A DNA stretch of 64,000 nucleotides from Cristatella mucedo (lineage: Eukaryota > Bryozoa > Phylactolaemata > Cristatellidae): assembly GCA_009760855.2 (NCBI GenBank), contig WPIO01000032.1:4388001-4452000 (forward strand). The letters are read 5' to 3'. Below, piece by piece: positions 1 to 11,215 of this stretch (positions within the stretch are counted from its first letter, which is position 1; every line of letters starts with the position of its first letter). A program made the translations under genes and the position numbers. The notes under the pieces were generated by a model. That model was not told the origin of the DNA, made no database searches, and saw only the letters and a program-made list of their open reading frames with translations.

Positions 1-489
1 AAACATTTGATACAGAATTGAAAGCTAATACGTGTGAAATCAACGGTTCTTGCAACTGTTCGATAAGAGATATTGAAAATTTTTTAATACAGCTTCATTC
101 TGTAACAGAAGCAGCAGTCAAACCTGCTGAACAACTTGACCCATTTCTTCTCTTGTATTATTGTACCTTCTCATCACTAAAGTCACAAAAAAGCTCTGAT
201 ACGAAGCAGAAGTCCAGATATTGGCTTGACTTGTTATGGGTAGGTACACATACCCTTCATTCCACTCTCGAATGGAACAGGAAAGTGCTTTCAGAAAATA
301 CGGGCGCCGTTGGCAAAGAGCTCCAGCAACAAGTTACAGAAGCAAGAAACGATACTGGTCTAGCGGTTGCATCGACAGGATATGATGCCGAAGCTAATCA
401 GCTAGAACAAGCAGGTACCATGCCGGGCTATCGTTTCGTCCTAAGATTTAGCAAGCAGTGCGATCGGCAACGCTTGGTCCTATCGAAAG
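1..489 (+). CDS. possible partial exon, open at the left window edge
   Basis: A frame without stops runs from base 3 to at least base 489, where the sequence aaag|gtaagt is a perfect splice donor. It would encode about 160 residues. There is no ATG near the edge, so the exon would have begun outside the window. The composition is protein-like: mixed hydrophobic and charged residues, a Cys-rich start (CEINGSCNC) and a stretch rich in Leu and Tyr around residues 40-50. I recognise no domain or family. The next exon cannot be placed, and a LINE-A copy starts at 673, so a continuation would lie beyond it. An alternative donor (ag|gtacca) lies near 413. It could instead be a chance open frame; the length and the donor favour an exon only modestly. 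Confidence 0.35.
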
Positions 490-672
490 GTAAGTCACGT
501 GGCAGAAGACCAACTTGTCTTCATTCTTGAGAACTAGGCACTCCATGACCTTGCCGTACCGCTATTACAAGTCAGAGTGTCTATTGGGATCGGCGTCAGA
601 CGAGCTTGTCTTTTTCTATGACCTGTTCACCTCACCAGCACGTTCGCAGCACAGAAGCCGCCGTGGACTAAG

Positions 673-1345
673 TAATAATAATAATAATAATTCACTTGAT
701 AAAGCGCACTCAGAGAACTTAATCTCTCTATAAGTGCTTTACATTTGCTGTAAAGTGAAATGCAATTGAATGGTAAGTAAAATCATGCTTGAAAAACAAA
801 CGAAATGAATAATATGGTTAGGGGTGACATGCACAGGGTCAGCATGCAAATGTGGTTAGTGGCAGCATGCACAGTGTCAGCACGCATAAGCACATCAAGG
901 ACGAATCACAGGGACCCGCTAAATGCTGTCCTAAATAAGTGTGTTCTTAGGTTCCTTTTAAATGTGGTCAGGTCAGGGGATGTTCTGACGCAGGTCGGGA
1001 GGGAGTTCCAGGCTTTGGGAGCATACGAACTAAATGCACGGTCTCCAAAGGATTTAAGGTTTGTACGAGATATTTCTAGACTGTTGGATTCCGAAAAGCG
1101 GGTGGTACGATGCTTGTCCTGATGGGGTAGTATATCTGAAAGATGGGCTGGAGCCATAGAATGAAGAGACCTAAAAGTGAGCGACAAAACCTTGAAGTCA
1201 ATCCGTTGCTTGACTGGTGGCCAGTGCAGGTCGGCGAGAAGTGGAGTAATGTGGCAACTGCGACGCTCACGGCAGACAAGCCTAGCTGCAGAGTTTTGCA
1301 CCAGCTGCAATCGCCTGATCGCACATGCTGGTAGGCCGGTAGGCA
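673..1345 (-). mobile_element. LINE-A, 5'-truncated 3' fragment
   Basis: Non-LTR retrotransposon remnant read on the minus strand. An (ATT)n tail at 673-691 is followed inward by the terminal hairpin (about 701-740), the 3' UTR and the end of ORF2 (about 906-1345). The encoded block contains LVQNSAARLVC, ADLHWPPVKQRIDFKVLSL, SSYAPKAWNSLP and LRTHLFRT, the post-RT C-terminal region seen in many CR1/Jockey-clade-like elements. The element breaks off just after the GLPACAIR motif, so reverse transcriptase and endonuclease are missing. The C-terminal frame is still open, which suggests a fairly young copy. Confidence 0.85.
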
Positions 1346-1349
1346 AGTA

Positions 1350-3250
1350 GCTGCACACAATACATGGGCTGACTGGTACAAGCCGAACACGAGTCTCTAA
1401 ACACTCCCCCACCTGCCCCTTCCCTGCACCCTCGTCACGCGAGAGCTAGTGGGACGGGTCTTAAAAATAAGAGCTCTGACCAAAAGAGTTTCAGGTTGCT
1501 TAGCAACCCGCTGCCTCCCTCATCGGGCAGAGCAAAGTGCCTACACCAACAAGACACGCTTGCAACAAAATATGCCGGCTGACAACCCAATCACCAGAAC
1601 TGCTTTAGAACTGACAAGCTAGCTGTGCTATAAGTGCACGGATTGAGATAGCGAACAAAGCCCGACTAGAGCCGGAAGTACACGTCTTCTAAGCCTGAAA
1701 TTTAGTGAGCGATCTTCCCATGTCGACACCATTTATTACTCAGCGGTCAACACGTGGAAACGGCAACTGGCGCGCTTTCAAAAAAATACAAAGAAAATGT
1801 TAAATCTTTGTCATTACACCGGTCCTTCTGCGTGCGCCTGTGGTAATGACAGCTTGGCAATACCCCGTTTACCCGACTGTAAAACTTGAAGAGACAGTTG
1901 ACTTTTGTGAAAGCAGCTACGGCAATGCCATGGTTAGGAACGAGTGAATTGAGCACCATAATTCAAAAATCAATCGCTAACGTCCCCACGACGTGTTCAG
2001 CACGGGCTGCTGCGAATTAATAATGTATTCCGGCCAATGCACCAGAAAGAGGCGTTACCCACAACATTACCATGTGTCGGCCATCTTGGGTGGAGGTAAA
2101 TGTGTTCGGTACATTGGTTTATCTTTTCCGGAGGCTTTGGGTCGATCGAAAAAATTGTTTGCAGAATTTCCTGTAATTGTTTTATTTAATTAGCCATATA
2201 AATAAATAAAATTTATCTATAAATTATTGGCAAACTTGAAAGCCTTCAAAATCTAGTCATAATTCACTCAGTCATAATTCACTCAGTATATCACAATCCA
2301 CTAAAGTAATAATTCACATAAAGTCATAATTCACTCAGTATATCGATAGTACTTATATAAGATACGTATAAATGTCAGCATTTCCCTTACGTCTCACTGT
2401 GAGGCAGTACCAGAGATCGTGTTCAACACGGTCGTGTGTGGAGTACGACTCGATGTGGACAGATGGAAATTTCTGTCGGAGATTACTGGCATCCTTTTAT
2501 CGGGGTCAGGCCATCCCGTGCAGCTGTGTGCATGGCCTCTCTCACTCAGGCTCACCTGCTGACTCACCTAGCTTATAGGGAAACCCTTCGTTAAACACTG
2601 GGACTGTTATTTACGATCGTCGGTTTGCGGGCAGTGTAATTTTTACCCCACCGATCCGCCTGTAAGATCATTAACTCTTCTGTCTTTCATTCGCGTGGAG
2701 ATCTGGACTTTTAAATAAGAGTATATTGGTTAATACCCCTAACCTCTAAATATAAACCCACACAGACGGCGATTACAGCTCAAGCCTATGCTCACGTCCC
2801 CAATTCAGATTCAAAAAGATGCGTGTAATAATTTTGAATACGAAGAAGTAATTGAGAGAGATTAAGACAGTTCACCTGAATAAATTGAGAGAGATTAAGT
2901 TAGTTCACTTGAATACGACGACATGAACGAGTTCTGCGTACACTGTCTTTCTGAGCTCAAAAATACTGTTACCTAAAACACCGTTTCATAGGTACATTGA
3001 GTGACGGGCCTGAAAGATTCCAAAACCACGATAAAGCTGCCGTGACTGGCATACCAAAATCACTGCCAAGGACTTTTGTATTTATTTATATTGTATATAA
3101 ATCAGGCATATATTGATTACTTGGATAAGGAATTAGCCAGACACCCTTCGGAAATCCTATTCATAAATGACAAAAATAATGGCAAGCATTGCTTGGTAAA
3201 ACGTTATACATGCTCTCTAATCACTCTTATATTATTGCGTACTCATAAAA
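1350..3250. other. stretch with no recognisable gene
   Basis: Only short, unconvincing frames are present. Two small repeats can be seen. A 15-bp motif (gtcataattcactca) occurs at 2256, 2271 and 2323; the second and third copies are each followed by gtatatc. A roughly 33-bp tandem duplication at about 2849-2917 has the core attgagagagattaag. Nothing else is recognised. Confidence 0.6.
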
Positions 3251-3256
3251 AACTGT

Positions 3257-3540
3257 TCTACTTCATTCGGAAGAGTTATGCTTACCGGCATCACACTCGG
3301 GAAATGCCTTGAATGCATCCCCTTTGCTGCTTAAAATACTAAGTACCGTTTCAGTAATACAAAATTCAGAAACAGCTAGATTCTACTTCATTCGGAAGAG
3401 TTGTGCTTACCGGCATCACACTCGGGAAATACCCTTATGCTTACCGGCATCACACTCGGGAAATGCCTTGAATGCATCCCCTTTGCTGCTTAAAATACTA
3501 AGTACCGCTTCAGTAATACAAAATTCAGAAACAGCTAGAA
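3257..3540. repeat. tandem duplication, about 125-bp unit with internal partial repeat
   Basis: A unit starting tctacttcattcgg at 3257 recurs at 3382. Within the second copy, the segment beginning at ttgtgcttaccggcatcac (3401) is partly repeated 34 bp later (3435). The copies differ by only a few bases, so the duplication is fairly recent. An open frame crosses part of it, but nothing marks it as a gene. Confidence 0.85.
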
Positions 3541-3639
3541 TCATTATATGCTCCGGTGTGCGGTTTTCTACGTATAGATTCAATAAAGAGCTTCCTGTCA
3601 TCAAAAAAGGATTTTGAGTAGTGCTATCACTAATAATGA

Positions 3640-3705
3640 CGGGCTCTTTTATTGCACCTTAAGAGAACTTAATCTCTATTCAGATGCTCATCTTCAGAAT
3701 CAATA
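3640..3705 (-). mobile_element. LINE-A/SINE-B type 3' tail remnant
   Basis: The sequence cacc...agagaacttaatctctattcagatgctc is the reverse complement of the terminal hairpin region shared by LINE-A and SINE-B. The 'attcag' spacing is closer to SINE-B. No body is recognisable beyond it. The following 3705-4440 shows no gene. Confidence 0.45.
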
Positions 3706-4444
3706 ACTGTGGAGTGGTGAAATGCACGGTATCGAGCATGAAGGGAAGCAAACAAGGATAATGCTTAGGGCCGCATGCTAAAGAAGACAAAGACACCAAG
3801 CGACGACGGTGAGTAAGACCTATGGTTAGTCGAAAGCACAGGTAAGCACGCAAGCGAAGCCCAGGGTAGCAAGAAAGACGAGCTCACGGAGGCGAAGGGA
3901 AAACTCACTGGAACAGATGCATCTTGAGTCGAGACGACTTTAATGCTAAAAATTCGCTGATGGCAGTGTAGTTTGATATTCTCAATAACGGCAGTTACGC
4001 GACACCACGCAGAACATTAAAGCGGGCTCAACTACGTTTATTCACATGGACACTGCAGCGGGCCAGTACACCACCGTCCCACCGGCGTCCTCGACATTAC
4101 ACTCGGGCCTGTGCTTCCAGTGACTTAAATATCACTGCCATTAATTGCAACAGCTTATAAACCAAGGCAGTGTCATAATCTCTGCTGGGTGATAAATCGC
4201 CATAAGCCATAAACTGGCCCGTACGGGATTAACAACGCAACACATGCTATTGACCAATAAGCCAATAATATCTCAAATTTGCCACTGTCGGTGACTGTAG
4301 CTGGCCGTTGACGAAAAACTAGAGAGTCACTGATATTTGCACCAGTTGCAACGATTAAGGGCACAGGCCGGAAGTCCTAAATAATAGGAATTGCAATAAC
4401 CGAGACACGACTGCAGTGAAGCATAAACTAGTTAGACTGTATTA

Positions 4445-4640
4445 ATCTTATCTAAGCATACCCTGATCTGAAAACATGTTCCTTGACTGAAAGCATGCCA
4501 ACTTGACAGGGCCGGAAATATGCTTATCTAACGACAATTCTTTTTGGAATACTATTCCCAGATTACACGCTGACATCGGGAGAGCAATGCTAGCTGAACC
4601 AATAATGAGGCACTTCAAATTGTCGGATGGCACTAGGTTT
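4445..4640 (-). mobile_element. old LINE-A fragment (post-RT region)
   Basis: The minus-strand frame 4448-4633 reads SACNLGIVFQKELSLDKHIS, matching the NQGVIFQSDLSLDDHIS block that follows the RT domain in the copy at 58562. No tail or RT motif is visible, so this is a small internal remnant. The sequence up to about 4790 may be a further diverged part (it shares an aggttttccca motif with two other old copies), but this is not certain. Confidence 0.6.
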
Positions 4641-4814
4641 TCCCACAGCTATAAGTTTGCTCTTAACATGATTAAGCTACAGAAAGTCAGTAGCCATCCA
4701 AACACGCAAGCAGCAAGGGAATCGTTGGATGAGAAGCAAGGCTTTGAGGACTCAGAGGAGCTTAGTGTCGTCAGCGTTGATAAAAGCCAATATTGACTTC
4801 CGTGATGGCATCAG

Positions 4815-5090
<276 letters not shown>

Positions 5091-5501
5091 GGCAGTGAAA
5101 GACGCAGAGATGCAGTGAAAGACACAGAGATGCAGAGAAAGACAGAGAGAGAGTCAGAGTCAGAGAAAGCAGAGGTAGACGTTAAGACAAAGAGGCAGAA
5201 AGAGGGGTGAGAGAGAAATTATAAATGATGAACCGAGGAGGCGTAAGACCAATTCCTGTGGCATCCATTAATTTATGGGGTGAGGGTTACCTGGATGACT
5301 AAGACCATCCACGCCCTAGAAGGAGGCAGGAAAGAAAGTGTGGTAATTTTCATTTCCTAATCTCTTCAAACTTATTTTTGAGCGTCAGTTTTTAAGAAAT
5401 CTAGCAATTGGTCCATAAATACTGTTTCCTGACCGCCGAGATTTCTTCGGCAACTGCTTCTAGCTTTAGCCCACAAATTTTTTCTGCCCCACTTTGCTAC
5501 C

Positions 5502-5720
5502 TTGTTTGCATACGTTGCTAAAATGAATGTGAATGACATTTCATTGCCAGATGCAGATTATGTAGTGTGGAAAAGCTGTACTTCTCTATGTAAAGAGAAT
5601 CCAGATTTTAGTAAAGCCCAGCAGCCAGTGGAAATGTACATACAATGCAATAGAAGGGATTCGCGGTCGAAGTTCTATTTTACTAGCAATTTACGTAGGT
5701 TTAACTGCAAGCACAAATAA
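5502..5720 (+). CDS. small open frame of unknown status
   Basis: A 72-codon frame with an ATG reads MNVNDISLPDADYVVWKSC near its start. It has no recognised domain, no clear splice signals and no neighbour that would explain it. A LINE-A tail begins about 60 bases downstream. It may be chance or a relic; I list it only because its composition is less repetitive than the surrounding frames. Confidence 0.12.
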   Translation: MFAYVAKMNVNDISLPDADYVVWKSCTSLCKENPDFSKAQQPVEMYIQCNRRDSRSKFYFTSNLRRFNCKHK

Positions 5721-5782
5721 GCTAGGCTCATTGAATCATACCCAACCTCCATTAGGAATTATATCTCAGACTTGTGATCACT

Positions 5783-7262
5783 ATAATAATAATTCACTTG
5801 ATAAAGCGCCCTCAGAGAACTTACTTAATCTCTCTCTAGGTGCTTTACATTTGCTGCAAAGTGAAATGCAATTGAATGGTAAGTAAAATCATGCTTGAAA
5901 AACAAACAACATGAATAATATGGTTAGGGGTGACATGCACAGGGTCAGCATGCAAATGTGGTTAGTGGCAGCATGCACAGTGTTAGCACGCATAAGCACA
6001 TCAAGGACGAATCACAGGGACCCGCTAAATGCTGTCCTAAATAGGTGTGTTTTTAGGTTCCTTTTAAATGTGGTCAGGTCAGGGGATGTTCTGAAGGAGG
6101 TCGGGAGGGAGTTCCAGGCTGTGGGAGCATACGAACTAAATGCACGGTCTCCAAAGGATTTAAGGTTTGTATGAGATATTTCTAGATTGTTGGATTCCGA
6201 AAAGCGGGTGGTACGATGCTTGTCCTGATGGGGTAGTATGTCGGAGAGATAGGCTGGAGCCAGAGAATGAAGGGACCTTAAAGTGTGCGACAAAACCTTG
6301 TAGTCAATCCGTTGCTTGACTGGGAGCCAGTGCAGGTCGGCGAAGAGTGGTGTGATGTGGCAACTGCGGCGCTCACTACAGACAAGTCTAGCTGCCGAGT
6401 TTTGCACCAGCTGCAATCGCCTGATCACACATGCTGGTAGGCCAGTAAGCAGTGAGTTGCAGAAGTCAAGACGGGATGTCACGAATGCATGGACCAACTT
6501 GGATGTGGTATCTTTATCTAAACAAGTTCTCTTGGTCTAGTGTAGCTTTCTTGGGAGGTGGCCTGACTACAGCTTTTTTAAAAGGTGCTGGGACATGACC
6601 TGAGGCTAATGACATATTAATTATGTTAGATATGTATGGCAGCAGCAGATCAATGCAACATGGGAGCAGGACAGTGGGATTAGGATCCAGAGGACTTGTT
6701 GTCTCCTTTGATTGAGATACGAACTTCAGGACTGGATCACTAGTGACCTGCTTAAATGCAGACATTGAGGTGCAGCCAGGAACCGAGGAACAGCATTCTA
6801 GTGGGGAGGTTGTCATCGCAGGGATGGATTCCCTGATCTTGTCTATCTTCTGCACAAAGAATCGAGAGAAGCGATCGGCTAGATCATCACAGGGATCATC
6901 AGGTAAGGAGCTAATCTGGGAAAGGTTGAGGAGATGATTTATTGTCGACATCAGCATTTTTGGATTGTGCATCTGTGATTTAACAATGTTTTTATAGAAG
7001 CTAGACTTGGCCTTTGCTAGGATCGATTGGTACGACCTACAGTAGTCTTCACATGCCTGTCGATGGACAGTTAGTCTGGATCTTTTGTATGCTTTGTCAA
7101 GCTTTCGTTTAGTAGACTTGGCTAGTTTAATGTCTGTGGTAAACCATAGGCCGTCTGGGCGGGGGCGCACAGTGCGCTTTGTCAGAGGTGCAAACTCGTC
7201 GAGCGTGTCAGCTACTGTCGTGTTGTATCAAGTGAGCTGGCTCATCACAACGCTTCAATGCC
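5783..7262 (-). mobile_element. LINE-A copy with reverse transcriptase domain deleted
   Basis: Read on the minus strand. The (ATT)n tail and hairpin (from 5783), the 3' UTR and the C-terminal ORF2 block (about 6012-6520, TSRLDFCNSLLTGLPAC to LKTHLFRTAFSG) are well preserved. The frame then jumps at about 6520-6545 straight to the region that normally lies upstream of the RT (6546-7262: WFTTDIKLAKSTKRKLDKAYKR, then SFYKNIVKS, NPTVLLPCC and KKAVVRPPPKKATLD). The whole RT catalytic domain, roughly 270 codons judged against the copy at 57940-59497, is absent. The element is also 5'-truncated: no endonuclease domain is seen. It is a dead copy, but it shows the linker that the other copies lack. 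Confidence 0.85.
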
Positions 7263-8890
7263 AATTAGATATAAAACGCAGATATATTGGTAAAAATAAT
7301 TGTACAGTCAGCGTTTTTGATCCCGATTGCTCGATAGAAAGAAAAATGAGTGCCGACTAGATTAGATTGAGAACGTAGGCATTTTCCATTTTATGAAATC
7401 CTATATATGTTAACACATATGTTTAGTAGTTCTTAAATGCACGCTCAGGGTATCGGCTATGCAAGCGATAATGCATCAACTCGTTCGCCCAAAGCTTCAC
7501 TGTTTTTCCCACTGTAATGCTTTCGCTCATGGTGGATTTACTTAGTATATAACTTCTGATAGAATCTCTTAAGCTCTTATGTGATGTAACCTGACTTCGC
7601 TGATTTTAATTACCTCCGAAATATAGCTTCTATTTTTTTTTATGAGCAGCCATAAATCCACGGCTTTAATATATATATTTAATATATATTTAATAATATT
7701 CGTAAATCATTTGTTCACAAGGTCATTTTCACTCCATTCTTGGTTTGGAGACCGTGCTTGCTGGGCTGCGTTTCACATTTCAGTTTCACATTTTACAGTC
7801 GAAGTGAACTACGAAGGCCTGAAACATCCTCAATCCCTCATATGGTAGTACATATTAAGTAGCACATGTTTCAGCAATAAATATAGCAATTACCGACCAA
7901 TATCAAGGCTTTTGATTACTTATGCAACCAGTTTCAGATGATGGTCGCAATAAAGTATTTTTGTTTAAATTCTTTGGAAACATCTGCTTATTATAAGCGT
8001 ATCGAGAGATAAGTGAGCTTTGACCCCATTAGACCGACTAGAAGGGCATGCTAAGAGACATGCTCCCACAGCCTCTCTTTAGCTTTGCCAAAGACTAAGA
8101 ATGGCCCTTTCTGGCTTAATACTTGTTATATCTCTACTACTCATTTCTTTTGTAACGAATTACATTCACTCATCTTCAAATACCGTTGTGTTGCTTGTAA
8201 AGTTATACGACGGATTTCAAAATAAAGTAAAAAAAGATTAGAAATACTGAATTTTTATTGTGGTCTAGGAGAATTTGATCTATATCTAAGCTCTTTGCAT
8301 ATGCTACAGAGCATGAGTCCTAGACACTGGTTCTACAAATTGTAAATCGCCTGCATAGATGCTAGGTTTTCTTAGGGCGCTATATTAACGAATTTGATAT
8401 TTTGTTCTCAATAAATTTTTAAATTTTTTGTTCATGTTTAGTCAAAAAGCATAGCGAATGAATACAGATTAACATTTACCTACTTCAAGCTCGGGAAAAG
8501 CTGGCGACGCTTTCACCGATCTGATACTTTCACACTTTCATCCAAGAAGTTCCACTCCTTGAGTCAATATGTCAGAAGCTCAGCATCGGAAGCGGTAGGA
8601 CCAATATCACTGACTATATTCCTGAGGTGTTTTGTGAGATGGGAAAGAATGGCTCGCCTTTCTCAGCCGCATCCGTGAAATTGGAAGCGGCGTCTGCATC
8701 ATCTTCCTTGATGACTCACTTGCTACTCTCTCTCGAAGACGGCCGATCTTTCTTCGTCGGCGAAGTGAGCTGCAAGCAGAGGGGTGAATGTGGCAATGAA
8801 TGACGAAATACGTAGATACAAGAAGGGACACGCTCTTTTTAGTTCGACGTTTTTGAATGGTCCACGGGTTAGTAATAATAATAATAATAA
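7263..8890. other. AT-rich stretch with no recognisable gene
   Basis: There are no convincing frames, tRNA-like boxes or LINE motifs. 7660-7700 is a short run of TA-rich repeats. Confidence 0.55.
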
Positions 8891-8892
8891 TT

Positions 8893-9040
8893 ATGCATCA
8901 GCTGGCTTGGTCCCGCGGTTAAGGTGCTCGCCCCGGGGGACCTGGGGGTCTGGCCGATTTCGCCGCTCGAGCCCCGAGGTATACGTGAAGCACCTGCATA
9001 GAGATTAAGTTATCTAGTGGTGCTGTACAAATGAATTATA
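8893..9040 (+). mobile_element. SINE-B, single tRNA-like head
   Basis: A tRNA-like head (A-box-like part at tcccgcggttaaggtgctcg, B-box-like part at cgctcgagccccg) is followed by gtgaagcacctgcatagaga, the SINE-B version of the LINE-A terminal hairpin, and then an AT-rich tail. It aligns with the second tRNA-like unit and tail of the copy at 49451 and, in reverse, with the copy at 21245-21395. A short (AAT)n at 8872-8891 lies just upstream. Confidence 0.6.
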
Positions 9041-9074
9041 TATATGTATATATATATATTTATTTATTAATGAC

Positions 9075-9135
9075 ATAGAGCCCTCAAGAAACTCAGTCTT
9101 TTTCCTAACACTTTTCATCAGTAACTTAAACGGTC
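9075..9135 (-). mobile_element. short LINE-A-like 3' tail remnant
   Basis: The sequence agagccctcaagaaactcag followed by cttttt and aacacttttc is a diverged reverse complement of the LINE-A terminal hairpin. Nothing longer is recognisable. 9136-10100 contains no gene that I can support. Confidence 0.4.
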
Positions 9136-10099
9136 AGCCGGTTCCAGCCAAATTCTAGGGATGGAAAACTTCAGAGTTCTCTGTTCAGCCCAGTGCCATC
9201 CTATCAGCAAGGTAACAATACATAAATTAAAAACATATAATAAACACATTACTTAAGATTGTGTAATAAATAACATAGAGCGAGCATAAGTAGTTAACCT
9301 TACATTTTTTAGTTGTCTTGCCGTGTTCGCATGTGAAATACGGTGCCCAGGGCGAGTCTCGATCCCCGACAGCCATGCTCCTTCACAGGCTTCACATGCT
9401 TTAGCGGAGTACTTTCTTTCTCTGGTCTTTAGAAATTATTGACACAAAACGCCAAATACATCTGTTAGCTGTTCGAAACCACATGCTACCGTGTCATTAG
9501 AGTACGGCTATTAAAATTCTGTTACTCGACAATAACAAATACACAAATATTCTTTGAATGCTCATGTACTATCACACTTCTATGGAGACTATTCCAGTGC
9601 TGAGTCGATGTAACCCTCAATAATTCGGATAGCGGAACAACACACGTTGCACTGGCGAAGCGAACGCCGGCACCGCGCCTGACAGCAAAACCAAAGATTT
9701 TGAAAACTTTGTTCTAATCACACAAGCCAAATTTTATGGAACAACAATTTATATTAAGCACATAGGATTAAATAAACATACTTTCTATTCCCAGTTTCCA
9801 ATTAATTTTAAAGGGCATGAACATTAGGAAAACTAAAGAGTTTTTCTGTGCTAGTCGGACCTACATTCTGTAGACGAAGACACCCTTAAAGCCGGTAAGA
9901 TATTGGATTGTCGAGCACGGCTTACTCTCAGAACATATAGCAACAAGCGAGAATGAATGGTTCAAGTATTCAAGTGACTTCTTGACGCAGACTAATATTC
10001 TCACGGGACTACTTACTGTGCACCTATAAGTAACTTGAGATTCAAAGCTAGCAGTTCCAATATATAGCAGCTACTAGGTGGTTTCCTCGTCGACGGAAG

Positions 10100-10629
10100 T
10101 ATTCCCTTTGTTCGTAGAAGCGCTGCGGTTTAGGTTCACCGTGTATTCCTGCTTCACACTCCCGCTCAGCGGGAGAACCCTGCTGCGCACACGTGGTTCG
10201 GGCCGTGCGTAAAGAAATCCGACATAGAAAAGCCGTCGGTGGTGGTCTCTGCAAATGCTACTGAGTCGTTTGGACTTATTTCCACCTGTGCAGTGCAGTA
10301 CGACGCGTTTTTGTCGGCAGGTGTGAAGGTGTACAAGCGTCTGCACACTTTCCGTCAGTCTTCGCACCTAGCAGCATGAACCGGGCGTTGCGGACGGACC
10401 GAACGATGGCTATGATTCAGGAGGATCGTCAAATGTATTTCAATCCCTAGCTAATCCCCGAGATAACTTGGTGCAGGGTATCTCGGGTCGGCGAGCAACA
10501 ATATAGTCCGCACCAAGTGCTCGTAACAGTGGCTCCGAACAGCGATGCTCGCTGTGGCGCCATTGTGCGCTTGCCGGTCAACTATGGTACCAAACTCGTT
10601 TCCGTCGCGACCTACTTGCTGTAGCCGTC
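10100..10629 (+). promoter_or_regulatory. GC-richer upstream region and presumed 5' UTR of the claudin-like gene
   Basis: Base composition becomes more GC- and CpG-rich about 500 bp before the claudin-like ATG and stays so through exon 1. No TATA box is clearly positioned, and the transcription start cannot be seen. The open frames on the minus strand here have no recognised content. The call rests only on position and composition. Confidence 0.3.
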
Positions 10630-10909
10630 ATGGCGGACGAAAAGGCGGACACTCGTTTCCGCAGCAAGAACTTCAAGCTCGGATTTATATTTCTCATAGT
10701 GACTATCGGAGTTTTCTTACTTGCGTTTGCTAGTCCGTACTGGAGCCAGACATGGGTCACGGTGCCGTGGGATTTCAAGAACATGGGGCTGTGGGAGATT
10801 TGTCTAGATAACTACATACACAGGGAGGACCAGTTCGCTACCATTTATACCGGCTGCTACTGGTCGTTTTCGAGAGCAATGGACAACGTGAGAGTACACT
10901 GGAATCCAC
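10630..10909 (+). CDS. claudin-like four-pass membrane protein, exon 1
   Basis: First coding exon of a 242-residue protein spliced from three exons. It encodes residues 1-93 plus one base. The ATG has G at -3 and +4 and opens a short basic cytosolic N-terminus, transmembrane segment 1 (about 17-35) and the first extracellular loop. The loop carries the claudin/PMP22 signature: W47, G53-L54-W55, C58 and C76. In claudins those two cysteines form the disulphide of the loop. The family builds cell-cell contacts such as vertebrate tight junctions or insect septate junctions, and it also includes other four-pass regulators, so the exact job is not known. The exon ends at a perfect donor (c|gtaagt). 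Confidence 0.9.
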
Positions 10910-11056
10910 GTAAGTCTGCGTTTCTGGGCATGTTTAGAGGTGGGCTAAGCGCGGCAGCAGCTGCGTCGGCAGGGACGTTATGGAGGAGCAGGAGGCGGGC
11001 AGAAGAACAGTGCGCTCGTTTTGCCGCCTCGTACGCTCATTCCTTACTGTTTGCAG

Positions 11057-11215
11057 CTTTCTTCGTGATGGCCCAAGTCTTCAGTGTCATAAGCCTTTTA
11101 CTGCTTTTCGTTGCCCTCATTATGACATTCTTGACGTTCATTCGCTGCATCGGAGAGAGCCGTTTCGTGTACTGGATTTTTACGATGGTTAACGTGTCGT
11201 GCTGCATGGTCACCG
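11057..11215 (+). CDS. claudin-like four-pass membrane protein, exon 2
   Basis: The acceptor is tgtttgcag| and the donor is cg|gtaagt. The exon encodes residues 94-146 plus one base: transmembrane segment 2 (about 95-119, FFVMAQVFSVISLLLLFVAL), a short cytosolic loop (FIRCIGESR) and most of transmembrane segment 3 (from about 131). The intron before it is only 147 bp, a multiple of three with no in-frame stop, so an unspliced transcript would stay in frame and add 49 residues just before segment 2. The exon phase (one base carried over) agrees with exons 1 and 3. Confidence 0.88.

Noticed and set aside
906-1412. LINE-A C-terminal frames (here and at 6012, 58562 and elsewhere) as host genes
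   Set aside because: The same protein block recurs at many places with an (ATT)n tail and hairpin, so it is transposon ORF2, not a host gene.
7660-7700. AT-rich palindromic patch as a possible origin or promoter
   Set aside because: Simple TA repetition in an AT-rich region; nothing ties it to a function.
8872-9010. A real tRNA gene before 9000
   Set aside because: The A- and B-box-like parts are present, but acceptor ends do not pair and a LINE-type tail follows; it is a SINE.
10048-10367. Minus-strand frames just upstream of the claudin-like gene (possible divergent gene)
   Set aside because: Three overlapping short frames with no recognised content and no splice signals; the composition follows the GC-rich promoter region.
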